Positions 9,633 through 10,669 of a DNA stretch of 10,669 nucleotides are shown in pieces. The DNA is taken from assembly GCA_026770585.1 (NCBI GenBank), contig MU646347.1, positions 270,136 to 280,804 of the forward strand, read 5' to 3'. The notes under the pieces were generated by a model that did no database searches, was not told the origin of the DNA, and saw nothing but the letters and a program-made list of their open reading frames with translations. The number at the start of each line of letters is the position of its first letter. The stretch's first letter is position 1. The position numbers and the translations under genes were made by a program. This DNA comes from Baffinella frigidus. Its lineage: Eukaryota > Cryptophyceae > Cryptomonadales > Baffinellaceae.

Positions 9633-10390
9633 TCTCTCTCTCTCTCTCGCTCTCGCTCTCGCGCTCACGTCTGTGCCCCTCCCCTCACCACGCAGGGCTG
9701 GAGGGGGGGGTATTCAAATGTCATTTTTTGAGGGAAAATGGTATTCAAAAGTCAATTTTGAGAAGAAGACGGCTCCAAGAACGAGGCAATGGCTCCAAGA
9801 ATGAGCCTGGGATACCCTACCCACGAGCCTTGCGTGGACCCTATCTCTGCCTCACCCGGGTTGACCGACTTTTCTAAAGTGGACGTGCTGGGTGCGCGGA
9901 ACAAATCCGTCAACTTTTGAGCGGGGGAGAGCCCGGGCTCGCCAAAGTGGTGAGGCCAAATAGACTGAGACAGAGCTAGAACCACGCCAGGTCACAAGTT
10001 CCTTTTTCACACACACCTTTTCGCGCCAAAAGTGTTTAGACGGCTTATCGCGGTACAGACTTTTAAAACTCCGGCGGCAAACAGCTCCAATTCCCAACAC
10101 TTTTGGCGTGTTTCTCGGTTGGAAACAACTTTGCTTCTAGATCGTGTAGTAAAATGAAAAAAACGTTGAAATTTCGACGTGTGACCTGGCGTGGCAGGAA
10201 AACGCGGGAGGAAACGATGGACGCGGCCGCGCGGTTCAAGGACAAGACCAAGGACATGGAGACGGCGCGCGCCGCGCCCGACGCCTGCTTCGCCCGCCTG
10301 GTAGGCGTCCGCCATTTTACAACGCAACGTTTTGCTTTAAAAGTGTTTCCTGGTACAAACTCCTCGTCGTTGCAGTCGGCGGGCTCTTGA
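45..10390 (+). CDS. Multi-exon gene for an unrecognised Ala/Glu/Arg-rich coiled-coil-like protein (composite model)
   Basis: Proposed join: 45-92, 423-479, 1083-1277, 2309-2350, 2408-2617, 3240-3326, 3465-3590, 3854-3944, 4776-4945, 5279-5392, 6661-6690, 6945-7094, 8093-8233, 8873-8944, 9299-9376, 9696-9709, 10198-10300, 10376-10390; about 580 residues plus stop. Every listed block is open, lies between an AG and a GT, and the phases agree at every junction (phase 0 except one phase 1 and one phase 2 junction). The product is low in hydrophobic residues, with a Gly run and several charged helical stretches; I see no signal peptide, membrane span or catalytic motif. The coiled-coil character suggests a structural or scaffolding role, which is inference. 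The true 5' end is probably upstream. Some exons, notably 45-92, 6661-6690 and 9696-9709, are weak. Several neighbouring exon copies could be alternative exons, so the real transcript may differ. Confidence 0.6.
93..422 (+). other. Intron with degenerate TTTGTTTCGG repeats
   Basis: The proposed intron starts GTTTCC and ends CCCCCGCAG. It is pyrimidine-rich and contains diverged direct repeats around TGTTTCGGTGCAATAAAGTC (near 179) and TGTTTCGGTACAGTAAAGTC (near 283), with a shorter TTTGTTTCGG piece between. Its 3' end is a long C/T tract (about 401-420) suited to a polypyrimidine tract. I see no other coding block. Confidence 0.45.
423..479 (+). CDS. Exon GGGPSVDRAALFRSKMLAA
   Basis: This is a 57-base open block of 19 codons. 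It lies after a strong acceptor (C/T tract then GCAG) and before a GTACAA donor at 480, phase 0 at both ends. GC content rises sharply against the AT-richer sequence that follows. The peptide is a short basic/hydrophobic helix-like segment of unknown function. I found no duplicated copy of this exon, unlike most others here. Confidence 0.6.
480..1082 (+). other. 603-bp intron with hairpins and a dispersed repeat fragment
   Basis: It runs from GTACAA to CCACAAG. It contains a 7-bp hairpin (GCGACAC 642-648 with GTGTCGC 653-659), a 16-bp perfect palindrome GTGCCCATATGGGCAC at 878-893, and a fragment at 614-639 resembling 9726-9752. A CCTAAACCCTACACCC telomere-like piece lies near 787-803 and C-rich CCCCAAACCCCC-type sequence precedes the acceptor. 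No convincing coding block is visible. Confidence 0.5.
878..893. repeat. 16-bp perfect palindrome
   Basis: GTGCCCATATGGGCAC reads the same on both strands. It is intronic; the function is unknown. Confidence 0.6.
1083..1277 (+). CDS. Exon with acidic helix and polyglycine run
   Basis: This is 195 bases, 65 codons, phase 0 at both ends, between ACAAG and the donor GTGCGT. The peptide begins DGSPAPPDPQLEDLDTILKS, then SSRGALGAL, nine consecutive glycines, AAFRMNAGTTAVAVASGTHV and finally TPAHRAAP. The first part could be an amphipathic helix; the Gly run is a flexible linker. The frame is open through very GC-rich sequence and continues past the donor only to a stop shortly after. The last bases and donor (CCGCGCCGCGCCGGTGCGTG) recur at 1423-1442 in the next intron. 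The family is not recognised. Confidence 0.7.
1290..1376. repeat. AT-rich TA/TATG microsatellite
   Basis: It consists of alternating (AT)n, ATGCAT and ACATAC units just downstream of a GC-rich exon. No coding potential. Confidence 0.85.
1373..1408 (+). repeat. 36-bp direct repeat, copy 1
   Basis: ATGATCCGGGCACGGGTCCT followed by AGCTCTGTCTCGGTCT matches 1682-1717 with one difference (T/C). A CTAGCTCTGTCTC-like core also appears on the minus strand near 9961-9980. Confidence 0.8.
1443..1460. repeat. 18-bp perfect palindrome centred on CTAG
   Basis: CACCATTCTAGAATGGTG abuts the duplicated exon/donor piece at 1423-1442. A second CTAG-centred palindrome (CTACTCTAGAGTAG) lies at 1545-1558. Confidence 0.6.
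1682..1717 (+). repeat. 36-bp direct repeat, copy 2
   Basis: Partner of 1373-1408, 309 bp apart, in the same intron. Confidence 0.8.
2147..2192 (+). pseudogene. Degenerate first copy of the AGVGAAW exon
   Basis: After an AAAAAG acceptor-like AG, the frame reads VPFTIAGVGAAS. It matches the IAGVGAA part of the exons at 2309 and 2408 but lacks the conserved TGGGAC (WD) and the MMSA tail. No clear donor follows at the expected position. I read it as a decayed tandem copy; alternative-exon use is not excluded. Confidence 0.45.
2309..2350 (+). CDS. Exon TAGVGAAWDMMSAP
   Basis: This exon has 14 codons, phase 0 both ends, between AAGTGCAG and the donor GTGTGT. It is the middle member of a three-copy array. 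The unit, including the upstream intron segment GTCCTGGGAATCTCCTAACC, repeats with a 99-bp period (2271 and 2370). The sequence AGVG(A/G)AWD(M/T)MSA is conserved between this copy and the next while the flanks differ more. This suggests coding constraint or recent duplication. Both copies may be spliced in series through a 57-bp intron, or used alternatively. Confidence 0.55.
2408..2617 (+). CDS. Exon AAGVGGAWDTMSA plus Ser/Pro/Gly-rich tail
   Basis: It is 210 bases, 70 codons, phase 0, from ACCGCAG to a good donor GTGAGG at 2618. The first 13 residues repeat the preceding exon. The rest (begins SSRASEGGRKTTG, then PPQHQALVFSGPPQDARRS, ends PSAMYPSVA) is Pro/Gly/Ser/Arg-rich and probably disordered. 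An earlier in-frame GT near 2506 could shorten the exon, in which case the tail is intronic. The domain is not recognised. Confidence 0.5.
2708..2804 (+). repeat. Dispersed repeat, copy 1 (partner 9845-9937)
   Basis: Shared blocks in the same order are CTCTGCCTCAC.CGGGTTGAC, AC.TGCTGG, CAAAT.CGTCAACTTT and GAGCCCGGG. Identity is imperfect; both copies are intronic and in the same orientation. Confidence 0.7.
2868..2915 (+). pseudogene. Broken copy 1 of the VPAAALLD exon
   Basis: After TTGAG the frame reads VPAAALLDVALSSVI and then TGA at 2913-2915. The intact exon continues VLSAGGAAD. The stop falls in CTGAGAGCACC, a tail shared with the second broken copy. Confidence 0.65.
3033..3080 (+). 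pseudogene. Broken copy 2 of the VPAAALLD exon
   Basis: After AAAG the frame reads VPAAALLDAALSSVL and then TGA at 3078-3080. It shares the divergent CTGAGAGCACC tail with copy 1, so these two derive from one duplication after the tail was altered. Confidence 0.65.
3240..3326 (+). CDS. Exon VPAAALLDAALSSVLSAGG..AAAARA
   Basis: It has 29 codons, phase 0 at both ends, between ATCCAG and the donor GTAAAC. The peptide starts VPAAALLDAALSSVLSAGG and ends AADRAAAARA. It is strongly Ala-rich and helical-looking. It is the only one of three tandem copies with an open frame through to a donor, which makes it the functional member. Confidence 0.7.
3465..3590 (+). CDS. Exon VRAGLVRLDARENAGALARV..GVVAD
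   Basis: It has 42 codons, phase 0, from GGGCAG to the donor GTGCGC. The peptide begins VRAGLVRLDARENAGALARV, then RRRGASRPTGEVPDG, and ends AAGVVAD. The first half looks like a charged amphipathic helix. The intron before it (3327-3464) is only 138 bp. Its 3' end and donor are copied at 3661-3686. Confidence 0.65.
3601..3810 (+). repeat. CCCGAAA 7-bp minisatellite grading into CCCTAAA
   Basis: At least six near-perfect tandem CCCGAAA units lie around 3608-3660. Degenerate CCCGAAA, CCCGGAA and CTCGAAA units lie at 3696-3785, then CCCTAAA/CCCTGAA units. The variant differs from the telomere-like unit by one base. Confidence 0.9.
3661..3686 (+). pseudogene. Partial copy of the previous exon's 3' end plus donor
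   Basis: GCGGGCGTTGTTGCGGATGT with GCGCCC matches 3573-3598 with one change in 26 bases, including the GAT|GTGCGC donor. It sits between two blocks of CCCGAAA repeats, so the repeat tract and exon end were duplicated together. Confidence 0.75.
3854..3944 (+). CDS. Exon VQGLLQQHAAQMAAVKAKE..LAASSP(G)
   Basis: It is 91 bases, from CCTGCAG to the donor CAG|GTCACA, and ends in phase 1. The peptide VQGLLQQHAAQMAAVKAKEA then RPKDLAASSP is a Gln/Ala/Lys-rich helix followed by a short linker. The split Gly codon is completed exactly by the exon at 4776, which supports the junction. The last nine bases plus donor (CCTCGCCAGGTCACA) match the end of the inverted-repeat element at 9982-10194 in 14 of 15 positions. 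The 3' half is duplicated at 4251. Confidence 0.65.
4013..4248. mobile_element. TA-flanked MITE, copy A (236 bp with TA duplications)
   Basis: Perfect 28-base inverted ends: TATTGTAGATTTCGGCTTAG... at 4013-4040 and its reverse complement at 4221-4248; the match extends to CTA..TAG (4012/4249) and one base inward (30 bp, 4012-4041 with 4220-4249). TA at each end fits a Tc1/mariner-type target duplication. Ends and an internal GATAGCATAAAA block (reverse strand here) relate it to copies B and C. There is no transposase frame, so it is non-autonomous. Confidence 0.85.
4251..4380 (+). pseudogene. Tandem copy of exon 3' half plus intron start
   Basis: It matches 3888-4009: TGGCCGCAGTCAAAGCCAA, CGCCCGAAAGACCTTG, TCCTCGCCAGGTCACAAGCG and the AAACACGCCAAA end are all conserved, with a small AT-rich insertion. 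In frame it encodes AVKAKEVRPKDLAASSP before CAG|GTCACA. It lacks the exon's 5' part; GCCGCAG at 4253-4259 could act as an acceptor. Confidence 0.75.
4299..4490. mobile_element. GTCACA-ended inverted-repeat element, copy 1
   Basis: The left end CCTCGCCAGGTCACA (4299-4313) and the right end TGTGACCTGGCGTGG (4476-4490) pair in 14 of 15 positions. The interior is AT-rich and non-coding. It shares the AAACACGCCAAA motif with the element at 9982-10194, where it is on the other strand. No flanking target duplication is evident. Confidence 0.6.
4618..4755. mobile_element. Inverted-repeat element (138 bp)
   Basis: The arms GAACATGTCTAATTCAAAAG+AAAAT (4618-4642) and the reverse complement of 4731-4755 agree in 22 of 25 positions. 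A CCTATG/CATAGG hairpin lies near the right arm. It may be a MITE or a foldback; no target duplication was recognised. Confidence 0.5.
4776..4945 (+). CDS. Exon GGKYAATGAGRRHGG..VFADVPRTIPP
   Basis: It is 170 bases from GACAG to a GTCTAC donor. It enters in phase 1 and leaves in phase 0, which fits the exon at 3854. The peptide runs GKYAATGAGRRHGGAAGDGD, GRARRRASLLRREEEDG, MEDDLLNIVFADVPRTIPP. An Arg-rich then acidic stretch leads into a hydrophobic LLNIVFADV segment, which might be a short interaction motif. The open frame continues into the next intron only through low-complexity CACCCTACAC repeats. Confidence 0.65.
4946..5214 (+). repeat. CACCCTACAC minisatellite
   Basis: This is a tandem array of CACCCTACAC with CACCTTCCAC, CACCCTGCAC and CACTCTACAC variants, filling the intron between the exons at 4776 and 5279. 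The long open frames across it are a by-product of a repeat without stops. Confidence 0.9.
5279..5392 (+). CDS. Exon LVAGLQEGMQEEDSGGREKE..LGIDVTGLA (array copy 1)
   Basis: It has 38 codons, phase 0, ending at the donor GTGAGC: LVAGLQEGMQEEDSGG, REKEAATLAAMERLGIDVTG, LA. It is an acidic/basic helical segment. The 5' boundary is uncertain: GGCAG|CTG at 5278/5279 is in frame, TTACAG|GAG at 5296/5297 is a cleaner acceptor also in frame. CTACAG at 5214 has a better pyrimidine tract but gives EALKSLPSPPRVAVPGGG in a frame shifted by one. A small indel in the exon or in the assembly would reconcile them. Confidence 0.6.
5319..5850 (+). repeat. Perfect 266-bp tandem duplication (exon 3' part plus intron)
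   Basis: 5319-5584 and 5585-5850 read as identical; a third, diverged unit starts at 5851. The unit holds KEAATLAAMERLGIDVTGLA, the GTGAGC donor, a G-rich stretch, a GAAAGAGA tract and GTGTGGTGTGACGCGG-type sequence. Identity implies very recent duplication, gene conversion or an assembly repeat. Confidence 0.9.
5599..5658 (+). CDS. Array copy 2: possible extra exon KEAATLAAMERLGIDVTGLA
   Basis: It is 20 codons identical to copy 1 with the same GTGAGC donor. Possible acceptors are the AGs in GGAGGAAGGGAG; GGGAG|AAG gives phase 0. The pyrimidine tract is poor (GTTTGCTTTTACGG). If used it would add 20 residues without a frame shift. Confidence 0.35.
5865..5924 (+). pseudogene. Array copy 3: diverged exon copy
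   Basis: The frame is open, KEAPTLAAMTRLGTDVTGLA, and retains GCG|GTGAGC. Four residues differ from copy 1. It could be an alternative exon or a decaying copy. Confidence 0.4.
6084..6137 (+). pseudogene. Array copy 4: exon copy with lost donor
   Basis: After GTAG the frame reads AATLAARALLGIDVTGLA in phase 0. The donor is now GCGATGAGG, without GT. Confidence 0.5.
6156..6173 (+). pseudogene. Array copy 5: 18-bp exon 3' fragment with donor
   Basis: GACGTTACGGGACTTGCG is followed by GTGAGCGATGAGAG. Only DVTGLA and the donor survive; the rest was lost in duplication. Confidence 0.6.
6204..6410. mobile_element. TA-flanked MITE, copy B (207 bp with TA duplications)
   Basis: The ends TATTGTCGAAATGGGCT(C/T)C and GCGCGGAA are inverted at 6204 and 6410, with TA on each side. 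An internal hairpin CCGTTTTTT/AAAAAACGG lies near 6342-6364. It is inserted in the GGGGGTAGGG stretch of the exon array and is closely similar to copy C. Confidence 0.85.
6499..6555 (+). pseudogene. Array copy 6: exon copy with lost donor
   Basis: After GAAG the frame reads ESATLAAMALLGIDVTGLA, followed by GCGATGAGG as in copy 4. It is separated from copy 5 by MITE B. Confidence 0.5.
6661..6690 (+). CDS. Candidate micro-exon LSGTGGKQIC
   Basis: It is 30 bases, phase 0 both ends, with a strong acceptor (TCTTGTTGTAG) and the best consensus-like donor in the window (GTACGTGA). The frame stops soon after if unspliced. No second copy was seen, so support is from splice motifs only. Confidence 0.35.
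6744..6916 (+). repeat. GAGA/GACA-rich purine tract
   Basis: It contains GAGAGACAG, (CAGA)n and GAGAGAG units. GTGTGGTGTGACGCGG at 6830-6845 matches the 266-bp unit tail, so this is a further diverged piece of that intron. Confidence 0.75.
6945..7094 (+). CDS. Exon GSGPEVGLNADVEFVSSWLK..LETSLRTT (array copy 1)
   Basis: It has 50 codons, phase 0 both ends, from TTTTCGCAG to the donor GTCTGT. The peptide is GSGPEVGLNADVEFVSSWLK, NLAAPSASEKGAVDPLEARR, LDLETSLRTT. An aromatic/hydrophobic helix (VEFVSSWLKNL) is followed by a charged, coiled-coil-like DPLEARRLDLETSL. It is one of the most protein-like exons in the window. Three truncated copies of its 3' half follow. The family is not recognised. 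Confidence 0.75.
7161..7196 (+). pseudogene. Exon copy 2: SRLDLESSLRIT
   Basis: After CTGAG the frame reads SRLDLESSLRIT, with a GTGCTC donor at 7197. It is a diverged copy of LDLETSLRTT and lacks the exon's 5' two-thirds. Confidence 0.5.
7276..7329 (+). pseudogene. Exon copy 3: VDPLEARRLDLGSSLVTT
   Basis: It is 18 codons in the same frame with the GTCTGT donor retained at 7330. The following intron bases (GTCTGTCTAGCTAGACGTAAC) resemble those after copy 1, so the exon end and intron start were duplicated together. It lacks a good acceptor at the same place. Confidence 0.55.
7455..7490 (+). pseudogene. Exon copy 4: RRLGLETSLRTP
   Basis: TTAG|CGC gives an acceptor, phase 0, and GTCTTC a donor at 7491: a formally spliceable 12-codon mini-exon. 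It is more diverged than copy 3. Confidence 0.45.
7545..7749. mobile_element. TA-flanked MITE, copy C (205 bp with TA duplications)
   Basis: Ends as in copy B, same orientation: TATTGTCGAAATGGGCTCCG at 7545 and its near inverted form ending CATTTCGACAATA at 7749. It shares GGGTGGG.GATGCTATTTTGAG and TAAGATAGCATAAAAGTCC with B. A poly-T run near 7588-7598 differs between copies. Confidence 0.85.
7902..7947 (+). pseudogene. Truncated copy of the EAAAHDAQAELT exon
   Basis: After CACAG the frame reads EAAAHDAQAELTTTR, then a GTGAGC donor. The first 36 bases are identical to the full exon at 8093, and the upstream intron (CCCCTCCTCAT..TTTCACGCCCCT) is copied too. The 46-base length would leave phase 1, so inclusion would break the frame. 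Confidence 0.6.
8093..8233 (+). CDS. Exon EAAAHDAQAELTAKRGTLER..AAAAAAHEQ (coiled coil)
   Basis: It has 47 codons, phase 0, from CCACAG to the donor GTGCGG: EAAAHDAQAELTAKRGTLER, RREAAVVEAAVLAMDEERAA, AAAAHEQ. This is continuous charged/Ala helix with no Pro or Gly breaks apart from one G, typical of a coiled coil. It is the strongest coiled-coil exon. Its 5' half is duplicated upstream (7902), and its 3' end with donor recurs as fragments at 8588 and 8661. Confidence 0.75.
8451..8504 (+). pseudogene. Copy 1 of the MVDALAA exon
   Basis: After CAGAAG the frame reads MVDALAAAAAAANQHLSQ, then runs on to TGA at 8541-8543 with no donor at the expected place. It diverges from the intact exon after ANQ, exactly where the inverted repeat with 9174-9242 begins (8501). 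Confidence 0.5.
8501..8569. repeat. Inverted repeat, left arm (69 bp perfect)
   Basis: It pairs without mismatch with 9174-9242. Beyond 8501 the match continues imperfectly into the MVDALAA exon (about 8473-8500 with 9243-9270), so the duplicated inverted block includes coding sequence. Confidence 0.85.
8661..8727 (+). pseudogene. Copy 2: exon junction fused without intron (AHDQ-V-MVDALAANQRR)
   Basis: CGCGCACGATCAG, a copy of the end of the 8093 exon, runs straight into GTTATGGTCGACGC and MVDALAANQRRLAAREV. It lacks 15 bp of the Ala run and the GAG|GTAATC donor. It looks like a rearranged or intron-less junction copy. Confidence 0.45.
8873..8944 (+). CDS. Exon AMVDALAAAAAAANQRRLAAREVE
   Basis: It has 24 codons, phase 0 both ends, from AAATAG to the donor GTAATC. 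The peptide is AMVDALAAAAAAANQRRLA then AREVE, an Ala-rich amphipathic helix that continues the coiled coil of the 8093 exon (HEQ|AMVDAL). Of three forward copies, only this one has both a matching acceptor and a donor, so it is the likely functional member. Confidence 0.65.
9111..9137 (+). pseudogene. Copy 1 of the AEELALAE exon with in-frame TAG
   Basis: After CCTAACCCAG the frame reads AEEMALAE, then TAG at 9135-9137 where the intact copy has GAG. Upstream CCGAACCCCAATCCTCACAC is shared with the intact copy (9269-9288 region), showing that intron and exon were duplicated together. Confidence 0.65.
9174..9242. repeat. Inverted repeat, right arm (69 bp perfect)
   Basis: It is the reverse complement of 8501-8569, about 0.6 kb away. 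The extension at 9243-9270 (GCTGATTCGCGGCGGCGGCC) is the antisense of ANQ/AAAA codons from copy 1. Confidence 0.85.
9299..9376 (+). CDS. Exon AEELALAEELRRRRRRGERRGEALTS
   Basis: It has 26 codons, phase 0, from TAACCCAG to GTGCCC. The peptide AEELALAEEL then RRRRRRGERRGEALTS is an acidic helix followed by a very basic stretch that could act as a nuclear-localisation or nucleic-acid-binding patch (inference). The donor GTGCCC is weak. Partial copies of the 3' half lie at 9550 and 9661. Confidence 0.6.
9390..9661 (+). repeat. (CT)n microsatellite blocks
   Basis: Two long CTCTCT tracts (about 9390-9547 and 9600-9661) with CTAT and CACA interruptions are separated by an exon copy. On the plus strand they act as very long pyrimidine tracts. 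The Leu/Ser-repeat frames across them are spurious. Confidence 0.9.
9550..9585 (+). pseudogene. Copy of the RRGERRGEALTS exon end, donor lost
   Basis: After CTCTCAG the sequence matches 9341-9376, but the donor is GCGCCC in place of GTGCCC. It is framed by CT-repeat tracts on both sides. Confidence 0.6.
9661..9672 (+). pseudogene. 12-bp ALTS|GTGCCCCT fragment
   Basis: GCGCTCACGTCT is followed by GTGCCCCT: only the exon end and donor remain after another CT tract. Confidence 0.5.
9696..9709 (+). CDS. Candidate 14-bp micro-exon GWRG(G)
   Basis: CACCACGCAG acceptor and GTATTC donor enclose 14 bases that leave phase 2. That is the phase required by the exon at 10198 (GG|G restores Gly). Support is phase agreement only; a longer exon in another frame (9697-9873) is open but repeat-derived. 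Confidence 0.3.
9845..9937 (+). repeat. Dispersed repeat, copy 2 (partner 2708-2804)
   Basis: It has the same ordered blocks as copy 1, ending GAGCCCGGG. Confidence 0.7.
9982..10194. mobile_element. GTCACA-ended inverted-repeat element, copy 2 (213 bp)
   Basis: It has perfect 15-bp inverted ends: CCACGCCAGGTCACA (9982-9996) and TGTGACCTGGCGTGG (10180-10194). The right end is followed by CAG and the open exon 10198-10300; the left end contains CAG|GTCACAAG, identical to the donor of the 3854 exon. It has no coding capacity. No target duplication was recognised. Confidence 0.7.
10198..10300 (+). CDS. Exon KTREETMDAAARFKDKTKDM..PDACFARL
   Basis: It is 103 bases from GTGGCAG to the donor GTAGGC, entered in phase 2 and left in phase 0. 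The peptide is KTREETMDAAARFKDKTKDM, ETARAAPDACFARL, a charged helix. The acceptor is created at the edge of the inverted-repeat element. An alternative is that ATG 10217 starts a separate short frame, but the helical character and following splice sites fit an internal exon. Confidence 0.65.
10376..10390 (+). CDS. Terminal exon SAGS-stop
   Basis: After a 75-bp intron (GTAGGC..CGTTGCAG) the phase-0 frame reads SAGS then TGA at 10388-10390. The intron is short but has a good 3' end. Bases 10336-10359 are the reverse complement, with one mismatch, of 4422-4445 inside the first GTCACA-ended element. Confidence 0.5.
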   Translation, partial: SAGS

Positions 10391-10457
10391 ATTTTGGCGG
10401 TTTGGACGCGCAAAAGTGGCCGGTCGCGCCCTAAGTTGTGGTAAAAGGTTTTGAAAG

Positions 10458-10512
10458 GACGAGACGCGGGACGAGGAGACGGCGAGCGCCCGACGCGTGC
10501 TGCGACCGCCTG
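10458..10512 (+). pseudogene. Decayed copy of the DKTKDMETA exon
   Basis: GAC GAG ACG CGG GAC GAG GAG ACG reads DETRDEETASARR, then loses the frame of the original by a net 5-bp deletion and ends at CCGCCTG|GTAGCA, like the original donor. It lies in the presumed 3' untranslated or downstream region. Confidence 0.6.
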
Positions 10513-10669
10513 GTAGCAACCCGCACCGAATCTGACGCGCAAACTGCTCTCTAACAGATTTCATCCGGACGAGTATTTTGACAAAATACGATTTTAAAAG
10601 TATTTTCAGCGAAAATTACCACACGATCTGTCTGTACTTTTAAAAATGGTCACGTCCGTGTAGTAATTT
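10513..10669. other. Downstream AT-rich region with inverted repeats
   Basis: It has a hairpin GTATTTT/AAAATAC at 10573-10589 and inverted arms AAATTACCACACG (10613-10625) with CGTGTAGTAATTT (10657-10669, 12 of 13). These resemble part of the 9982-10194 element (GATCGTGTAGTAAAATG). No polyadenylation signal was recognised. Confidence 0.4.

Larger units (their letters stand above)
9710..10197 (+). other. 488-bp intron ending in a GTCACA-ended element
   Basis: It contains two TATTCAAA.GTCA.TTTTTGAG direct repeats (9711-9760), the dispersed repeat 9845-9937, and the element 9982-10194 whose right end lies three bases from the acceptor CAG. Confidence 0.45.

Noticed and set aside
9390-9670. Leu/Ser-rich transmembrane-like frame over the CT tract
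   Set aside because: It is produced by the CTCTCT microsatellite; open frames there carry no coding signal.
10063-10542. Minus-strand open frames near the 3' end
   Set aside because: They are antisense to the exon at 10198 and its copy; GC-rich exons keep other frames open.
1-10669. tRNA, rRNA or other structured RNA genes
   Set aside because: I saw no cloverleaf, conserved rRNA blocks or promoter boxes by eye; small RNAs cannot be excluded without a covariance search.

Overview
The window looks like nuclear DNA of a eukaryote, probably a unicellular alga or related protist. Short GC-rich coding blocks are bounded by GT..AG splice signals. The introns are built from degenerate plant-type telomere-like repeats (CCCTAAA and variants CCCGAAA, CACCCTACAC), simple-sequence tracts and small MITE-like elements. 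There are no operons, Shine-Dalgarno sites or intact transposase genes. The lineage cannot be fixed from the sequence; a haptophyte, prasinophyte, pelagophyte or dinoflagellate would all fit.

I read the window as one plus-strand gene with about 18 exons, running from at least position 45 (the 5' end is probably outside) to a TGA at 10388-10390. Joined, the exons encode roughly 580 residues of Ala/Glu/Arg-rich protein. It has a Gly-rich N-terminal part and several short charged helical stretches of coiled-coil character (exons at 3854, 5279, 6945, 8093, 8873, 9299 and 10198). I do not recognise the family and give no gene symbol. Nearly all junctions are phase 0. The exceptions are the intron leaving exon 3854-3944 (phase 1) and the intron entering exon 10198-10300 (phase 2). 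Both are tied to a short inverted-repeat element whose ends read CCACGCCAG/GTCACA, which makes them candidates for transposon-generated introns (introners).

The dominant feature is local duplication. At least nine exons have one or more partial or complete copies beside them, often with flanking splice sites and usually decaying (in-frame stops, lost donors, small deletions). The arrays are: AGVGAAW (2147-2617), VPAAALLD (2868-3326), VVAD 3' end (3573-3686), AAVKAKEARPKDLAASSP (3888-4380), LGIDVTGLA (5279-6555, about six copies), LDLETSLR (6945-7490, four copies), EAAAHDAQAELT (7902-8233), MVDALAA (8451-8944 plus an inverted copy near 9243-9270), AEELALAE (9111-9672) and DKTKDMETA (10198-10512). 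One unit of 266 bp is repeated twice with no difference I can see.

Mobile DNA: three TA-flanked MITEs of one family lie at 4013-4248, 6204-6410 and 7545-7749. Two GTCACA-ended elements lie at 4299-4490 and 9982-10194. A further inverted-repeat element lies at 4618-4755. All are inside introns of the proposed gene. Exon boundaries rest on splice motifs, reading frame, phase agreement and similarity between copies, not on transcripts or homology searches.
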